Source of the DNA: Cryobacterium arcticum | Lineage (GTDB): Bacteria; Actinomycetota; Actinomycetes; Actinomycetales; Microbacteriaceae | Assembly: GCF_001679725.1 (NCBI RefSeq) | Contig: NZ_CP016282.1 | Coordinates: forward strand, 3,410,001 to 3,474,000 | Direction of reading: 5' to 3' | Length of the DNA: 64,000 bases | Shown here: piece by piece, positions 17,526-25,292 of the stretch | Numbering within the stretch: the first letter of the stretch is position 1 | Layout of the letters: the number at the start of each line of letters is the position of its first letter | The notes under the pieces: model-generated | What the model saw: only the letters and a program-made list of their open reading frames with translations | What the model was told of the DNA's origin: nothing | The model's database searches: none | Program-made: the position numbers and the translations under genes

Positions 17526-19247
17526 TCAGAACGGCGGCGCGGTATCCGTGTCGGGTGGCGACGCTGGGGACGAAGACGATTCAGTCGTTGGCCGGTTCGG
17601 CGCGGGCGCGGTCAGCGAGGGCGGGGGCAGCGCCGGCGGGCTCAGCGCCGGCGGGTTCAGCGCGGGTAGGCTCAGCGTGATCGGGTTCAGGGCGGCGCGG
17701 ACGAGGTCGTGGGCGCGGGGGTTCGTGTACGTTTTGCCGCCGGGGGTGGTCCAGGTGAGGGCGCCGTCGGGTGATTGGCGGGTGCTGAAGCTGGATTGGT
17801 GTTTGAGGCGGTGGTCGGGTCGGCACAGGCTGACGAGGTTGTCGGCGCTGGTGGTTCCGCCGGCGTTCCAGGCTTGGGTGTGGTCGATCTCGCTGTTGAC
17901 GGCCTGGCGGTTGCAGCCGGGTCTTTGGCAGGTGTTGTCGCGGATTTGCACGTACCGGCGAAGGTCGGCCGGTGGGGTGTACGAGTCGCGGTCGACGGAG
18001 AGGATGGGCCCGGTGTGCGGATGGGTGAGGATGCGGGTGAAACTCGTCGCTGTGCCGGTGAGGCGCCGGGCGGTTTCGAGGTCGATGGGTCCGTAGCCGT
18101 CGAGGATGGCGGGTTGGTCGCTGTGGCCGAGGAGGGTGAGCACGGGCACGGTGATGTTCACGGTGCCGCGGATCCCTCGGCCGAGTTTCCCGTCGGCGCC
18201 GATGCCGTCCAGCAGGAGGTCGCGGTAGGTGTCGGCGCGGCGCTGGTCGCGGGTGCGGCACACGATGGCGTCCGGCTGCGGCGCCCTGAACGCGGTGCCA
18301 GGAGAGGTGTCGGTGGTCTCGCCGGTGGCACTACTGCCGCCACTGTCGCTCTCCGGCTCCGCGCTGCCCACGCGGGCAACCCCGACCGCCTCGGCGGCTT
18401 CAGTGCCAGTGCCGGTGCCGGTGTCGGTTTCCGCGTCCTCTTCATCGTTGAGGGTCTTGGCGATCTGGGTGAGGCGTTCGTAGATGGCTGCGGCTTCATC
18501 GGCCTTGAGGTAGGCGTTCAGCCAGGACATCCCGTTGATGTCGGGCCGGAGCACGACCCGGCGTTCGCGGACACCTGCGTCGACCCGGTCTTGCAGGGGG
18601 ATGGGGTGGAGGGATTCCAGGAGTTCCCGGGCGACCTTGGCGAACTTGCCGGGGGTGAGCTTCTCCGCCGCCGTCAAGGTCATCTCCTCGAGCTGGGGCA
18701 GTACGTGCTCGGGCAGGTCGATGGGGAGGGCGACGGTGACGTCGAGCATCTTCACCACGTGGTTCCAGCTAATCCGCCCCGCGCTCAGTGCCCGGTGGAA
18801 CCGGGGGAACTGTTCCAGGAGCCGGGTGGCTTCGAAGATCATGCTGCCGGCGGTCTGGACGTGCATCCGCAGCGCGCAGCCGACCTCAGCCGCCAATGCC
18901 CGACGGGCGAGCTCCTCGTCGTTCCACGCCGGGCCGTGTTTCTGGGTGTCGGGGTCGTTGCGGCCGGACTCGATCGGGTCACCGGCGAGGCCGGCGATGA
19001 TCCAGCGGTCGTGGCCGAGCTGGTCCAGCCCGGCTAGCAGCCGGGTGCGCTCGGCGTACGCGGCGGCGATGACCTTCGCGTTCTCGATCAGCGGGTCGAT
19101 GACCGCTCTGATGGCTTCGGCGACCGGGTCGGCATAGTCGTCCAGCTCGTCGGCGACGCCGGCCGTGGCGGAGTGTCCGGTGTGGCGTCCGGCATCATCC
19201 GGGGTGTCGTCCGGGGCGCTGTCTGGTGTGGCATTCGAGGTGGCCAT
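17526..19247 (-). CDS. DUF222 / HNH endonuclease-domain protein (13E12-type)
   Basis: The product is about 573 residues. A DUF222 region (~30-330) is typical of actinobacterial 13E12-repeat proteins. A C-terminal HNH motif follows: RYVQIRDNTCQRPGCNRQAVNSEIDHTQAWNAGG, then LCRPDHRLKHQ (zinc Cys pair, HNH histidines). Between them is an Asp/Glu/Thr/Gly-rich insert, and the last ~45 residues carry Pro-rich pentapeptide repeats (NPPAL, SPPAL). Such proteins are often multicopy in Microbacteriaceae; their role is unknown. The start is uncertain: ATG 19247 gives the cleanest N-terminus, ATG 19283 is also open, and neither has a strong ribosome site. Confidence 0.82.
   Translation of the reverse strand: MATSNATPDSAPDDTPDDAGRHTGHSATAGVADELDDYADPVAEAIRAVIDPLIENAKVIAAAYAERTRLLAGLDQLGHDRWIIAGLAGDPIESGRNDPDTQKHGPAWNDEELARRALAAEVGCALRMHVQTAGSMIFEATRLLEQFPRFHRALSAGRISWNHVVKMLDVTVALPIDLPEHVLPQLEEMTLTAAEKLTPGKFAKVARELLESLHPIPLQDRVDAGVRERRVVLRPDINGMSWLNAYLKADEAAAIYERLTQIAKTLNDEEDAETDTGTGTGTEAAEAVGVARVGSAEPESDSGGSSATGETTDTSPGTAFRAPQPDAIVCRTRDQRRADTYRDLLLDGIGADGKLGRGIRGTVNITVPVLTLLGHSDQPAILDGYGPIDLETARRLTGTATSFTRILTHPHTGPILSVDRDSYTPPADLRRYVQIRDNTCQRPGCNRQAVNSEIDHTQAWNAGGTTSADNLVSLCRPDHRLKHQSSFSTRQSPDGALTWTTPGGKTYTNPRAHDLVRAALNPITLSLPALNPPALSPPALPPPSLTAPAPNRPTTESSSSPASPPDTDTAPPF
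17626..17685. repeat. 15-bp tandem repeats encoding Pro-rich pentapeptides
   Basis: Four 15-base units of the form (c/g/t)tcagcgccggcggg run head to tail from 17626, drifting in the last two. They encode the NPPAL/SPPAL pentapeptides at the C-terminus of the DUF222-HNH protein. Confidence 0.7.
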
Positions 19248-19342
19248 AGGAACAGTGAAGCACCACCCACTGACACCCCGCATCCCAATGAAACAGCGGT
19301 GGAGAACCCGACAGAGCCCCTAGCTGTGGAGGAGCGGCGAAG

Positions 19343-19870
19343 CTACTGGTCGGGCAGATCGTATCGGTGGCGGATGTGGTGGCGGTCCGGGCTTGCCTGC
19401 CAGAACTCCACCTCGGTGGGGCGGAGAGCGTACAGCTGCCAGGCCGGATTCGGTGACGGGTCGGCGGCCGGGCGTTCGGCCCAGTCCCGGGCGGAGGCCT
19501 CAGCGGAGAGCTCGACAACCGAGCCGACCACGCGCACCTGTCGGCCCAGTTCCGACCAGTAGAAGTTCATGGCCGCTCGCGGGTTCTCGGCCAGTTCCCG
19601 ACCCTTGCGTGACGTGCGCGCGGTGGCGAACTGCCAGCCCTCGGCATCCAGATTCTTGAGGATCAGCATGCGCGACGACGGTAGGCCGGCGTCGCCGACC
19701 GTGGCCAGGCTGAAGGCGTGTGGCTGGCGCACACCTGCGGCGAGCGCCTCGTCCAACCAGGTCAGGAAGAGTTCGATGGAATCGGCCGGAGCAGAAGCCG
19801 GGTCGAAGCGCGGCAGGTCATCGGGAAAGTCGGGCAGGGCACGCAGCCGAGTTCTCAGGTTTTCGCTCAC
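19343..19870 (-). CDS. pdxH: Pyridoxamine 5'-phosphate oxidase family protein
   Basis: The product is 175 residues. It has the FMN-binding split-barrel pattern of PdxH: PHAFSLATVGDAGLPSSRMLILKNLD, FATARTSRKGRELAENPRAAMNFYWSELGRQVRVVG, and the C-terminal EVEFWQASPDRHHIRHRYD, which matches the PdxH C-terminal signature (W-x-G/A-x-P-x-R-x-H-x-R). It would oxidise pyridoxine or pyridoxamine phosphate to PLP. It is shorter than E. coli PdxH (about 218), so a related flavin oxidase is possible. Confidence 0.75.
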   Translation of the reverse strand: MSENLRTRLRALPDFPDDLPRFDPASAPADSIELFLTWLDEALAAGVRQPHAFSLATVGDAGLPSSRMLILKNLDAEGWQFATARTSRKGRELAENPRAAMNFYWSELGRQVRVVGSVVELSAEASARDWAERPAADPSPNPAWQLYALRPTEVEFWQASPDRHHIRHRYDLPDQ

Positions 19871-19915
19871 GGTTCGAGCCTAGCCATCCGCCCGCGGCGT
19901 GTGAGCAAAGCACCA

Positions 19916-19929
19916 AAATCGGCCGATTT
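19916..19929. promoter_or_regulatory. 14-bp perfect palindrome between nagA and pdxH
   Basis: AAATCGGCCGATTT is perfectly self-complementary, with near-complementary CCA/GGG flanks. It lies 11 bases after the nagA stop and 46 bases before the pdxH start (both minus strand). It could be a weak terminator for nagA or an operator; the sequence alone does not decide. Confidence 0.4.
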
Positions 19930-19939
19930 GGGGACTAGG

Positions 19940-21175
19940 TCATAGCTCCCGGGCGGGGCGAGACGGGGACGGGACCCAGGTTCCGTGGTGCAGGGTGGCG
20001 GTCACGTGCAGGGCCGCGTCGAGGAGCACCAGGTCGGCGCGGAGGCCGGGGTGGATGCGGCCCCGGTCGGTGAGCGAGAGCAGATCGGCGGGGTTCTGGG
20101 TGGCCGCACGCACGGCGAACGCCAGCGGCACACCGGCCGTGAGCACCGCGAAGCGCACGGCCTTGCTCAGGGTGAGCACGCTGCCGGCGATGGTGCCGTC
20201 GGCCAGCCGGGCCTCGCCGTTCGCGACCGTGACATCCAGGTCGCCGAGCTTGTAATCGCCTTCGTCGGCGCAGGCCGCGGCCATGGCGTCCGTCACGAAA
20301 ACCGGCTTGGCGCGGCTCTCGATGATCAGGCGCACCACGGCCGGATGCAGGTGCACACCGTCGGCGATCAGCTCGGCGAACACCGACGGATCCTCCAGCA
20401 CCGCCAGTGCGGCCCCCGGCTCGCGGTGGTGCAGCGGACGCATGGCATTGAAGACGTGGGTGCCCACGGTAACGCCCGCCTCGATGGCGGCGCGGGAAGT
20501 CTCGTAGTCCGCATCGGTGTGCCCGATGGCGGCGACCGAGCCGTACCCCACGATCCGGGCTACCGCGGCGAGGCCGCCGTCGAGCTCCGGAGCGATGGTG
20601 ACCATGCGCACGGCCCCCGCGCCGGCCCGCATCAGCCTGTCGACGCTCTGCGGGGTGGGCGGCAACAACAGCCGCTCGGCGTGGGCCCCGCGGTGCGCCG
20701 GGCTGAGCCAGGGCCCCTCCAGGTGGATGCCGGCCAGCAGGCCGTCGCGCACCAGCTCGGCGAGCGCCGTCACCAGGGTCTCCATCTCGTCGATGGGCGC
20801 CGTCACCAGACTGGCCATCATGGTGGTGGTGCCGTGCTCGCGGTGCGTCGCCACGATGCGGTGCGCCGCGGCCCGGGTATCCGGGTCGTTGAAGCTCACC
20901 CCGCCGCCGCCGTGGCTGTGCGCGTCCACGAAGCCGGGCGCCAGGATGCCGTGCGGCGCCGTCACATCCGCCGGCCTGGGTGGCGTGCCGCCGCCGCTGC
21001 CCACGATGAGGCCGGCGCGTACCTCGACCCAGCCCGGGGAGAACTCCCGGTCGGGCAGGATCACCGTGCCCGCCGCGATCAGCAGCGGGGTGTCGGTTTC
21101 CGGCCCGGCGTCACCCGGCAGCGACGGGGCGGCCGCGGCCCGGGCGGGCGGCGGGCCGGAGGTGAGCGGTGTCAT
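19940..21175 (-). CDS. nagA: N-acetylglucosamine-6-phosphate deacetylase (copy 1)
   Basis: The product is 411 residues. It deacetylates GlcNAc-6-P to GlcN-6-P. Amidohydrolase motifs: GILAPGFVDAHSHGGGG, IHLEGPWLSPAHRGAH (catalytic/metal Glu), AAIGHTDADY, GTHVFNAMRPLHHREPG, PVFVTDAMAAA (catalytic Asp). The first ~30 residues are a Pro/Ala-rich tail. Start ATG 21175 follows GGAG by 7 bases. It lies downstream of the EIIB/EIIA genes on the same strand. A second nagA is in the sialic-acid operon (42872). Confidence 0.92.
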   Translation of the reverse strand: MTPLTSGPPPARAAAAPSLPGDAGPETDTPLLIAAGTVILPDREFSPGWVEVRAGLIVGSGGGTPPRPADVTAPHGILAPGFVDAHSHGGGGVSFNDPDTRAAAHRIVATHREHGTTTMMASLVTAPIDEMETLVTALAELVRDGLLAGIHLEGPWLSPAHRGAHAERLLLPPTPQSVDRLMRAGAGAVRMVTIAPELDGGLAAVARIVGYGSVAAIGHTDADYETSRAAIEAGVTVGTHVFNAMRPLHHREPGAALAVLEDPSVFAELIADGVHLHPAVVRLIIESRAKPVFVTDAMAAACADEGDYKLGDLDVTVANGEARLADGTIAGSVLTLSKAVRFAVLTAGVPLAFAVRAATQNPADLLSLTDRGRIHPGLRADLVLLDAALHVTATLHHGTWVPSPSRPAREL

Positions 21176-21294
21176 GTCGGGTCTCCAGGGAATGGGCGGC
21201 GGGCGGTGCGGGTATCCGACGGGGATCGGGCGGGACCGAACTGCGGTCGGACGGGGCGTGCGGCGAGCCGCGCGGGAGTCTGGCGGGCGTCAGC

Positions 21295-21807
21295 TCAGAG
21301 GTTCACGGTGAGGAAGGCATCCCCGGCCGTGAGCGCGAGTCCGGCCACGACGGCGTCGGACAGGGCGATTTCGGCTCGGGTGCGGTCCAGAACGATCACG
21401 GGAGCGATCGGGTCGCGGCCCGACGCCACGACGGCGGGTACGTCGTAACTGACGATCACGTCGCCGGCCGCCACGGTGTCGCCCTGCGCCACGTGCAGGG
21501 TGAATCCAGCACCGGCCAGTTCCACGGTGTCGATGCCGAGGTGCACGAGCACCCCGACCCCCTGCGGGGAGACGATGACGTAGGCGTGCGGGAAGACCTT
21601 GAGCACCGTGCCGCCGATCGGCGCGATGGCGTCAACAACCTCGCGGGGCGGATCGATGGCCGCTCCCGGGCCCACGATCTCCTGCGCGAAAGTAGGGTCT
21701 GGCACCGTCTCGAGGGCCACAGCGCGGCCGGGGATCGGCGCCAGCACGACCAGCGGCGCGAGCGTCTGTTCGGTCACGAGCTCAACCGTCGGCTCGACCG
21801 CGGTCAC
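21295..21807 (-). CDS. PTS EIIA component, glucose/N-acetylglucosamine family
   Basis: The product is 170 residues, the Crr/EIIA-Glc fold. FPHAYVIVSPQGVGVLVHLGIDTVEL includes both active-site histidines (PHAY and VHLG), the latter being the phosphorylated one by family analogy. It receives phosphate from HPr and passes it to EIIB. GTG 21807 overlaps the EIIB stop by four bases (GTGA), so translation is coupled. The frame stays open to 22065, but that extension is a shadow of EIIB. Confidence 0.9.
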   Translation of the reverse strand: MTAVEPTVELVTEQTLAPLVVLAPIPGRAVALETVPDPTFAQEIVGPGAAIDPPREVVDAIAPIGGTVLKVFPHAYVIVSPQGVGVLVHLGIDTVELAGAGFTLHVAQGDTVAAGDVIVSYDVPAVVASGRDPIAPVIVLDRTRAEIALSDAVVAGLALTAGDAFLTVNL

Positions 21808-22037
21808 CTGAGGTCCTCGATGTCGTCGGCCAGGTTGTCCGCCTCTGGGCCCACGACGACCTGCACGATGGTTCCGTTGCGGAAGACACCGTGGGCACCA
21901 GCGGCCTTGAGCGCCGCCTCGTCCACCAGGCCGGCATCCGTCACCTCGGTACGCAGCCGGGTGATGCAGGCCTCGATATCCACGATATTTCCGGAGCCAC
22001 CGAGGCCCGCCAGGATCTGCTCTGCCTTGCTCGTCAT
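21804..22037 (-). CDS. PTS EIIB component, glucose/N-acetylglucosamine family
   Basis: The product is 77 residues, a free-standing EIIB. SGNIVDIEACITRLRTEV contains the phosphorylated Cys of the EIIB-Glc family; GVFRNGTIVQVVVGPEADNLADDI is the conserved C-terminal half. It hands phosphate from EIIA to the sugar bound by EIIC. Of two adjacent ATGs, 22037 is 6 bases from GAGGAG and is preferred over 22040. It is the first gene of the minus-strand GlcNAc operon. Confidence 0.9.
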   Translation of the reverse strand: MTSKAEQILAGLGGSGNIVDIEACITRLRTEVTDAGLVDEAALKAAGAHGVFRNGTIVQVVVGPEADNLADDIEDLR

Positions 22038-22168
22038 CATCTTCTCCTCGGGTACTGCGTGGCACCGGGGTGCCGGGAACGGTCGGGAAGGAGCACCTCG
22101 TTCATCGAGATGCCCGTGCGAACCGGCTCTTGACAACGAACCGCCGCACCTTCATTATCGAAGTAATT

Positions 22169-22188
22169 GGACCGTACCAGTACGGACC
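22169..22188. promoter_or_regulatory. Candidate GntR operator in the divergent GlcNAc promoter region
   Basis: CCGTACCAGTACGG (22172-22185) is an inverted repeat with 6-bp arms around CA; the flanking GGA/ACC extend it imperfectly to 20 bp. It lies in the 209-base gap between EIIB (start 22037) and gntR (start 22247). A -10-like GATAAT for the EIIB direction (complement of 22154-22159) sits beside it. A second partial motif, TGGTCTGGTC, is at 22201-22210. Both recall the TGGTCT-A-GACCA sites of DasR/NagR regulators but do not match exactly. Confidence 0.55.
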
Positions 22189-22246
22189 AAAAAGCGAAAG
22201 TGGTCTGGTCACAGAACAGGCCAACCGTCAGAAAGAAAGGTTCGCC

Positions 22247-22996
22247 GTGGCGACACAGCTCGACGAAGGACCGGTACTCGCCGGCGGCGCGGTGCCCAAA
22301 CACACGCAACTGCGCTCGATCCTGCTCGATCGGGTAGAGACCACGCTGGCCCCGCACGCCGCCATTCCCCCGGAGCGCAAGCTCATGACCAAGTACGGTG
22401 TGAGCCGGTCGACGGTGCGCGAAGCCATCCGGCAGCTGGTGGAGGAAGGCGTGCTGTATCGCATCCAGGGCAAGGGCACCTTCGTCGCCGGCGAACGTGT
22501 GCAGAGCGATCTGCACCTCGCCTCGTTCACCGAAGACATGCGGCGGCGCGGCCTGGTGCCGGCGACCGTCGTGATGACGGCGGCGCTCATCGACGCCCCG
22601 CTGGAGGTGCGGGCCGCCCTCGGGCTCAAGTCCGGCGCCCAGGTCTACCAGGTGGAGCGGCTCCGCCTGGCCGGCGGCATCCCGATGGCCTTCGAACGCG
22701 GCTACTACCCTGTGGCCCTGGTGCCCGGGCTGGGCGAGCAGGACCTGACCCGGTCGCTCTACGCGACCTTCGCGACCGAATACGGGCTCCGCATCGACCA
22801 CGCCGAACAGACCGCCTGGGCCGAGACCGCGGATGCGCCGCTCGCCGACTCGCTCGGCACCCCGCCGGGCACGCCCCTGCTGGTTTTCCGACGCACCTCC
22901 TCGGCCGGGTCGACCCCGCTCGAATACATCACCTCCTGGTACCGCGGTGACCGGTACCAGATCCACATGACTCTCGACCTGCACCACGAGTTGTAA
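22247..22996 (+). CDS. GntR-family regulator with UTRA domain (NagR/DasR-like)
   Basis: The product is 249 residues. The winged helix (KHTQLRSILLDRVE, IPPERKLMTKYGVSRSTVREAIRQLVEEGVLYRIQGKGTFVA) is followed by a UTRA ligand domain (FTEDMRRRGLVPATVV, VYQVERLRLAGGIPMAFERGYYP, TPLEYITSWYRGDRYQ). This is the HutC/DasR/NagR type that senses amino-sugar phosphates. GTG 22247 follows AAAGG by 6 bases; upstream codons run through the promoter region. It probably controls the flanking GlcNAc PTS, nagA and nagB genes. Confidence 0.88.
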   Translation: MATQLDEGPVLAGGAVPKHTQLRSILLDRVETTLAPHAAIPPERKLMTKYGVSRSTVREAIRQLVEEGVLYRIQGKGTFVAGERVQSDLHLASFTEDMRRRGLVPATVVMTAALIDAPLEVRAALGLKSGAQVYQVERLRLAGGIPMAFERGYYPVALVPGLGEQDLTRSLYATFATEYGLRIDHAEQTAWAETADAPLADSLGTPPGTPLLVFRRTSSAGSTPLEYITSWYRGDRYQIHMTLDLHHEL

Positions 22997-23176
22997 CCCC
23001 ACAGACCTTTCCCCGCCCCGCTCAGGAGCGCCCGTCCACGCCGCACCCCGGCGCTATTCGGCGCGCCGTCGCGAGGCTATCCGCAGCACCGTTCAGAGCA
23101 CCATCCGCACCGACGCACCACGCACGGCAGTCCCCGCCACACCCCATGCACACGCGCCAACCATCAGGAGGAATCT

Positions 23177-24421
23177 ATGTCCAGCACCACCGTAGATGCC
23201 GGGACGGGACGCAAGATCCCCGGCCTCGCCCAGCTCCAACGCATCGGTCGCAGCCTCATGCTGCCCATTGCGGCACTTCCCGCCGCCGGTCTGCTCCTGC
23301 GCCTCGGCCAGCCCGACCTACTCGGCGCGATCCCCGGCTTCGAGACCGGGGCGGCCGTGATCGCCTCGGCCGGTGGCGCCCTGTTCGACAACCTGCCCCT
23401 GCTGTTCGCCCTCGGCGTCGCGATCGGCTTCGCCAAGAAGGCCGACGGCTCGACGGCGCTGGCGGCCGTGGTGGGCTATCTCGTCTTCAGCAATGTGGGC
23501 AAGGCCATGTCGCCGGCCGTGATGGGCCTGCCCGCAGAGGGTGCCGACCAGGTCCTCGTCAACTACAACGTGCTCGGCGGTGTGCTCATGGGCGTCGTCT
23601 CGGCGGTGCTCTGGCAGAAATACCACCGCATCAAACTGCCCAGCTACCTGGCCTTCTTCGGCGGCCGCCGATTCGTGCCGATCATCACCGCCGTGGTGGC
23701 CCTCGTGCTCGGGGTGCTGCTCAGCTTCGTCTACCCGGCGTTCAGCAGCGGGCTCACCGGCTTCGGCGAGTTCGTGAGCTCGAACGACATCTGGGGCGGT
23801 TTCCTCTACGGCACGGCCAACCGGCTGCTGATCCCGGTCGGGCTGCACCACATCCTCAACTCGATGATGTGGTTCGTGATCGGCGACTACAACGGCGCCA
23901 CCGGCGACCTGCACCGGTTCTTCGCCGGCGACCCCACCGCGGGCTCGTTCATGACCGGGTTCTTCCCCATCATGATGTTCGCCCTCCCGGCCGGCGCCCT
24001 GGCCATCTGGCAGGAAGCCAAGCCCTCGCAGAAGAAGATCGTGGGCGGCATCATGCTCACCGGCGCCCTCACGGCGATGCTCACCGGCGTCACCGAGCCG
24101 CTCGAGTTCTCCTTCATGTTCGTGGCGTTCCCGCTCTACGCCATCCACGCCGTGCTCACCGGGTCGTCCCTCGCCCTGGTCAACGCGTTGGGCATCCGGG
24201 ACGGCTTCAGCTTCAGCGCCGGCGCCTTCGACTACATCCTCAACTTCGGACTGGCGGAGAAGCCGTTGCTGCTGATCCCCATCGGGCTGGCGTACGCGGC
24301 GATCTATTACTTCCTCTTCCGGTTCGTCATCCGCCGCTGGAACCTGCGCACCCCCGGTCGCGGCGACGACGAGATCGCGGAGGCCGGCGCGCCGGACTCC
24401 GCCTCGGCGACGACCGTCTAA
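23177..24421 (+). CDS. PTS EIIC component, N-acetylglucosamine family
   Basis: The product is 414 residues and an integral membrane permease. Motifs: LQRIGRSLMLPIAALPAAGLLLRLGQ, LFALGVAIGFAKKADGSTALAAVVGYL, GLHHILNSMMWFVIGDY, and GVTEPLEFSFMFVAFPLYAIH, the signature of glucose/GlcNAc EIIC. It has no EIIB or EIIA domain; those are separate genes on the opposite strand (21295-22037). AGGAGG precedes the ATG. With neighbouring nagA and nagB, GlcNAc is the likely substrate, delivered as GlcNAc-6-P. Confidence 0.91.
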   Translation: MSSTTVDAGTGRKIPGLAQLQRIGRSLMLPIAALPAAGLLLRLGQPDLLGAIPGFETGAAVIASAGGALFDNLPLLFALGVAIGFAKKADGSTALAAVVGYLVFSNVGKAMSPAVMGLPAEGADQVLVNYNVLGGVLMGVVSAVLWQKYHRIKLPSYLAFFGGRRFVPIITAVVALVLGVLLSFVYPAFSSGLTGFGEFVSSNDIWGGFLYGTANRLLIPVGLHHILNSMMWFVIGDYNGATGDLHRFFAGDPTAGSFMTGFFPIMMFALPAGALAIWQEAKPSQKKIVGGIMLTGALTAMLTGVTEPLEFSFMFVAFPLYAIHAVLTGSSLALVNALGIRDGFSFSAGAFDYILNFGLAEKPLLLIPIGLAYAAIYYFLFRFVIRRWNLRTPGRGDDEIAEAGAPDSASATTV

Positions 24422-24433
24422 CCTCACCCGGCT

Positions 24434-24465
24434 GCGGGCCGGGCGCCCTCCAGCGCCCGGCCCGC
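24434..24465 (+). terminator. Intercistronic 13-bp perfect hairpin between EIIC and nagB
   Basis: GCGGGCCGGGCGC (24434-24446) pairs perfectly with GCGCCCGGCCCGC (24453-24465) around a 6-base loop. No T-run follows. It could be a partial terminator or an mRNA-processing/stability element setting different levels of EIIC and nagB. Confidence 0.6.
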
Positions 24466-24506
24466 GGCCACCCTCACCGAACACCGATCCGCACCAGGAG
24501 CATCCA

Positions 24507-25292
24507 GTGGCCGAAGTAGTCATCCTCGAGAACGAAACCGCGGCGGGAATCCTCGCCGCCGCCGCGATCCGCGACCTCATCGATCGACAGCCGGATGCCG
24601 TCCTCGGACTGGCCACCGGATCCACCCCGCTCTCCGTCTACAGTGCGCTGGCGGAGTCCCTGCGCCGGGACCCCCTGGACGTCTCCCGGGTACGCGGCTT
24701 CGCGCTCGACGAATACGTGGGACTGCCGGAGGGCCACCCGGAAAGCTACCGTGCCGTCATCACCCGCGACGTGGTCGAACCCCTCGGCCTCACCCCCGCC
24801 AACATCCAGGTTCCCAACGGCAACCCCGCCACCCTCGCCACGGCGGGCGTCGCCTACGAGAACGCCATCCTCGCGGCGGGCGGCATCGACCTGCAGATCC
24901 TCGGCATCGGACGCAGCGGCCACGTGGGGTTCAACGAACCCGGCTCGTCGTTCGCGTCGATCACCCGGGTCAAGACGCTCACCGAGAAGACCCGCATCGA
25001 CAACGCCCGCTTCTTCGCCTCGCCCGACGACGTGCCGATCCACTGCATGACACAGGGGCTCGGCACCATCCGGCGGGCCCGGCACCTCATCCTGCTCGCG
25101 TTCGGCGCCGAGAAAGCGGATGCCATCGCCGCATCCGTGGAGGGCCCGGTCACCTCGAGCAAACCCGGGTCGGTGATCCAGCTGCACCCGCACGTCACCG
25201 TGCTCGTCGACGAGGCGGCGGCCTCCCGACTGGAGAACATCGACTACTACCGGTACGCCTGGGCGAACAAGTACGCCGGGCAAGGCATCTAG
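24507..25292 (+). CDS. nagB: Glucosamine-6-phosphate deaminase (copy 1, variant active site)
   Basis: The product is 261 residues. It converts GlcN-6-P to fructose-6-phosphate and ammonia. GLATGSTPL, FALDEYVGL (catalytic Asp72 equivalent) and the Glu of GFNEPGSSFAS are present. In the GxGxDGH loop the usual Asp (Asp141 in E. coli) is Ser here: GIGRSGHVGFNEP. Firmicutes enzymes carry Asn at this position, so activity may remain. GTG 24507 follows AGGAG by 6 bases. The second copy at 41125 keeps the Asp. Its last four bases overlap the convergent lysE-type gene. Confidence 0.88.
   Translation: MAEVVILENETAAGILAAAAIRDLIDRQPDAVLGLATGSTPLSVYSALAESLRRDPLDVSRVRGFALDEYVGLPEGHPESYRAVITRDVVEPLGLTPANIQVPNGNPATLATAGVAYENAILAAGGIDLQILGIGRSGHVGFNEPGSSFASITRVKTLTEKTRIDNARFFASPDDVPIHCMTQGLGTIRRARHLILLAFGAEKADAIAASVEGPVTSSKPGSVIQLHPHVTVLVDEAAASRLENIDYYRYAWANKYAGQGI

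Noticed and set aside
21295..22065. Apparent 256-residue EIIB-EIIA fusion-like frame
   Set aside because: The upstream part is an out-of-frame reading of EIIB. GTG 21807 overlapping the EIIB stop gives a standard EIIA.
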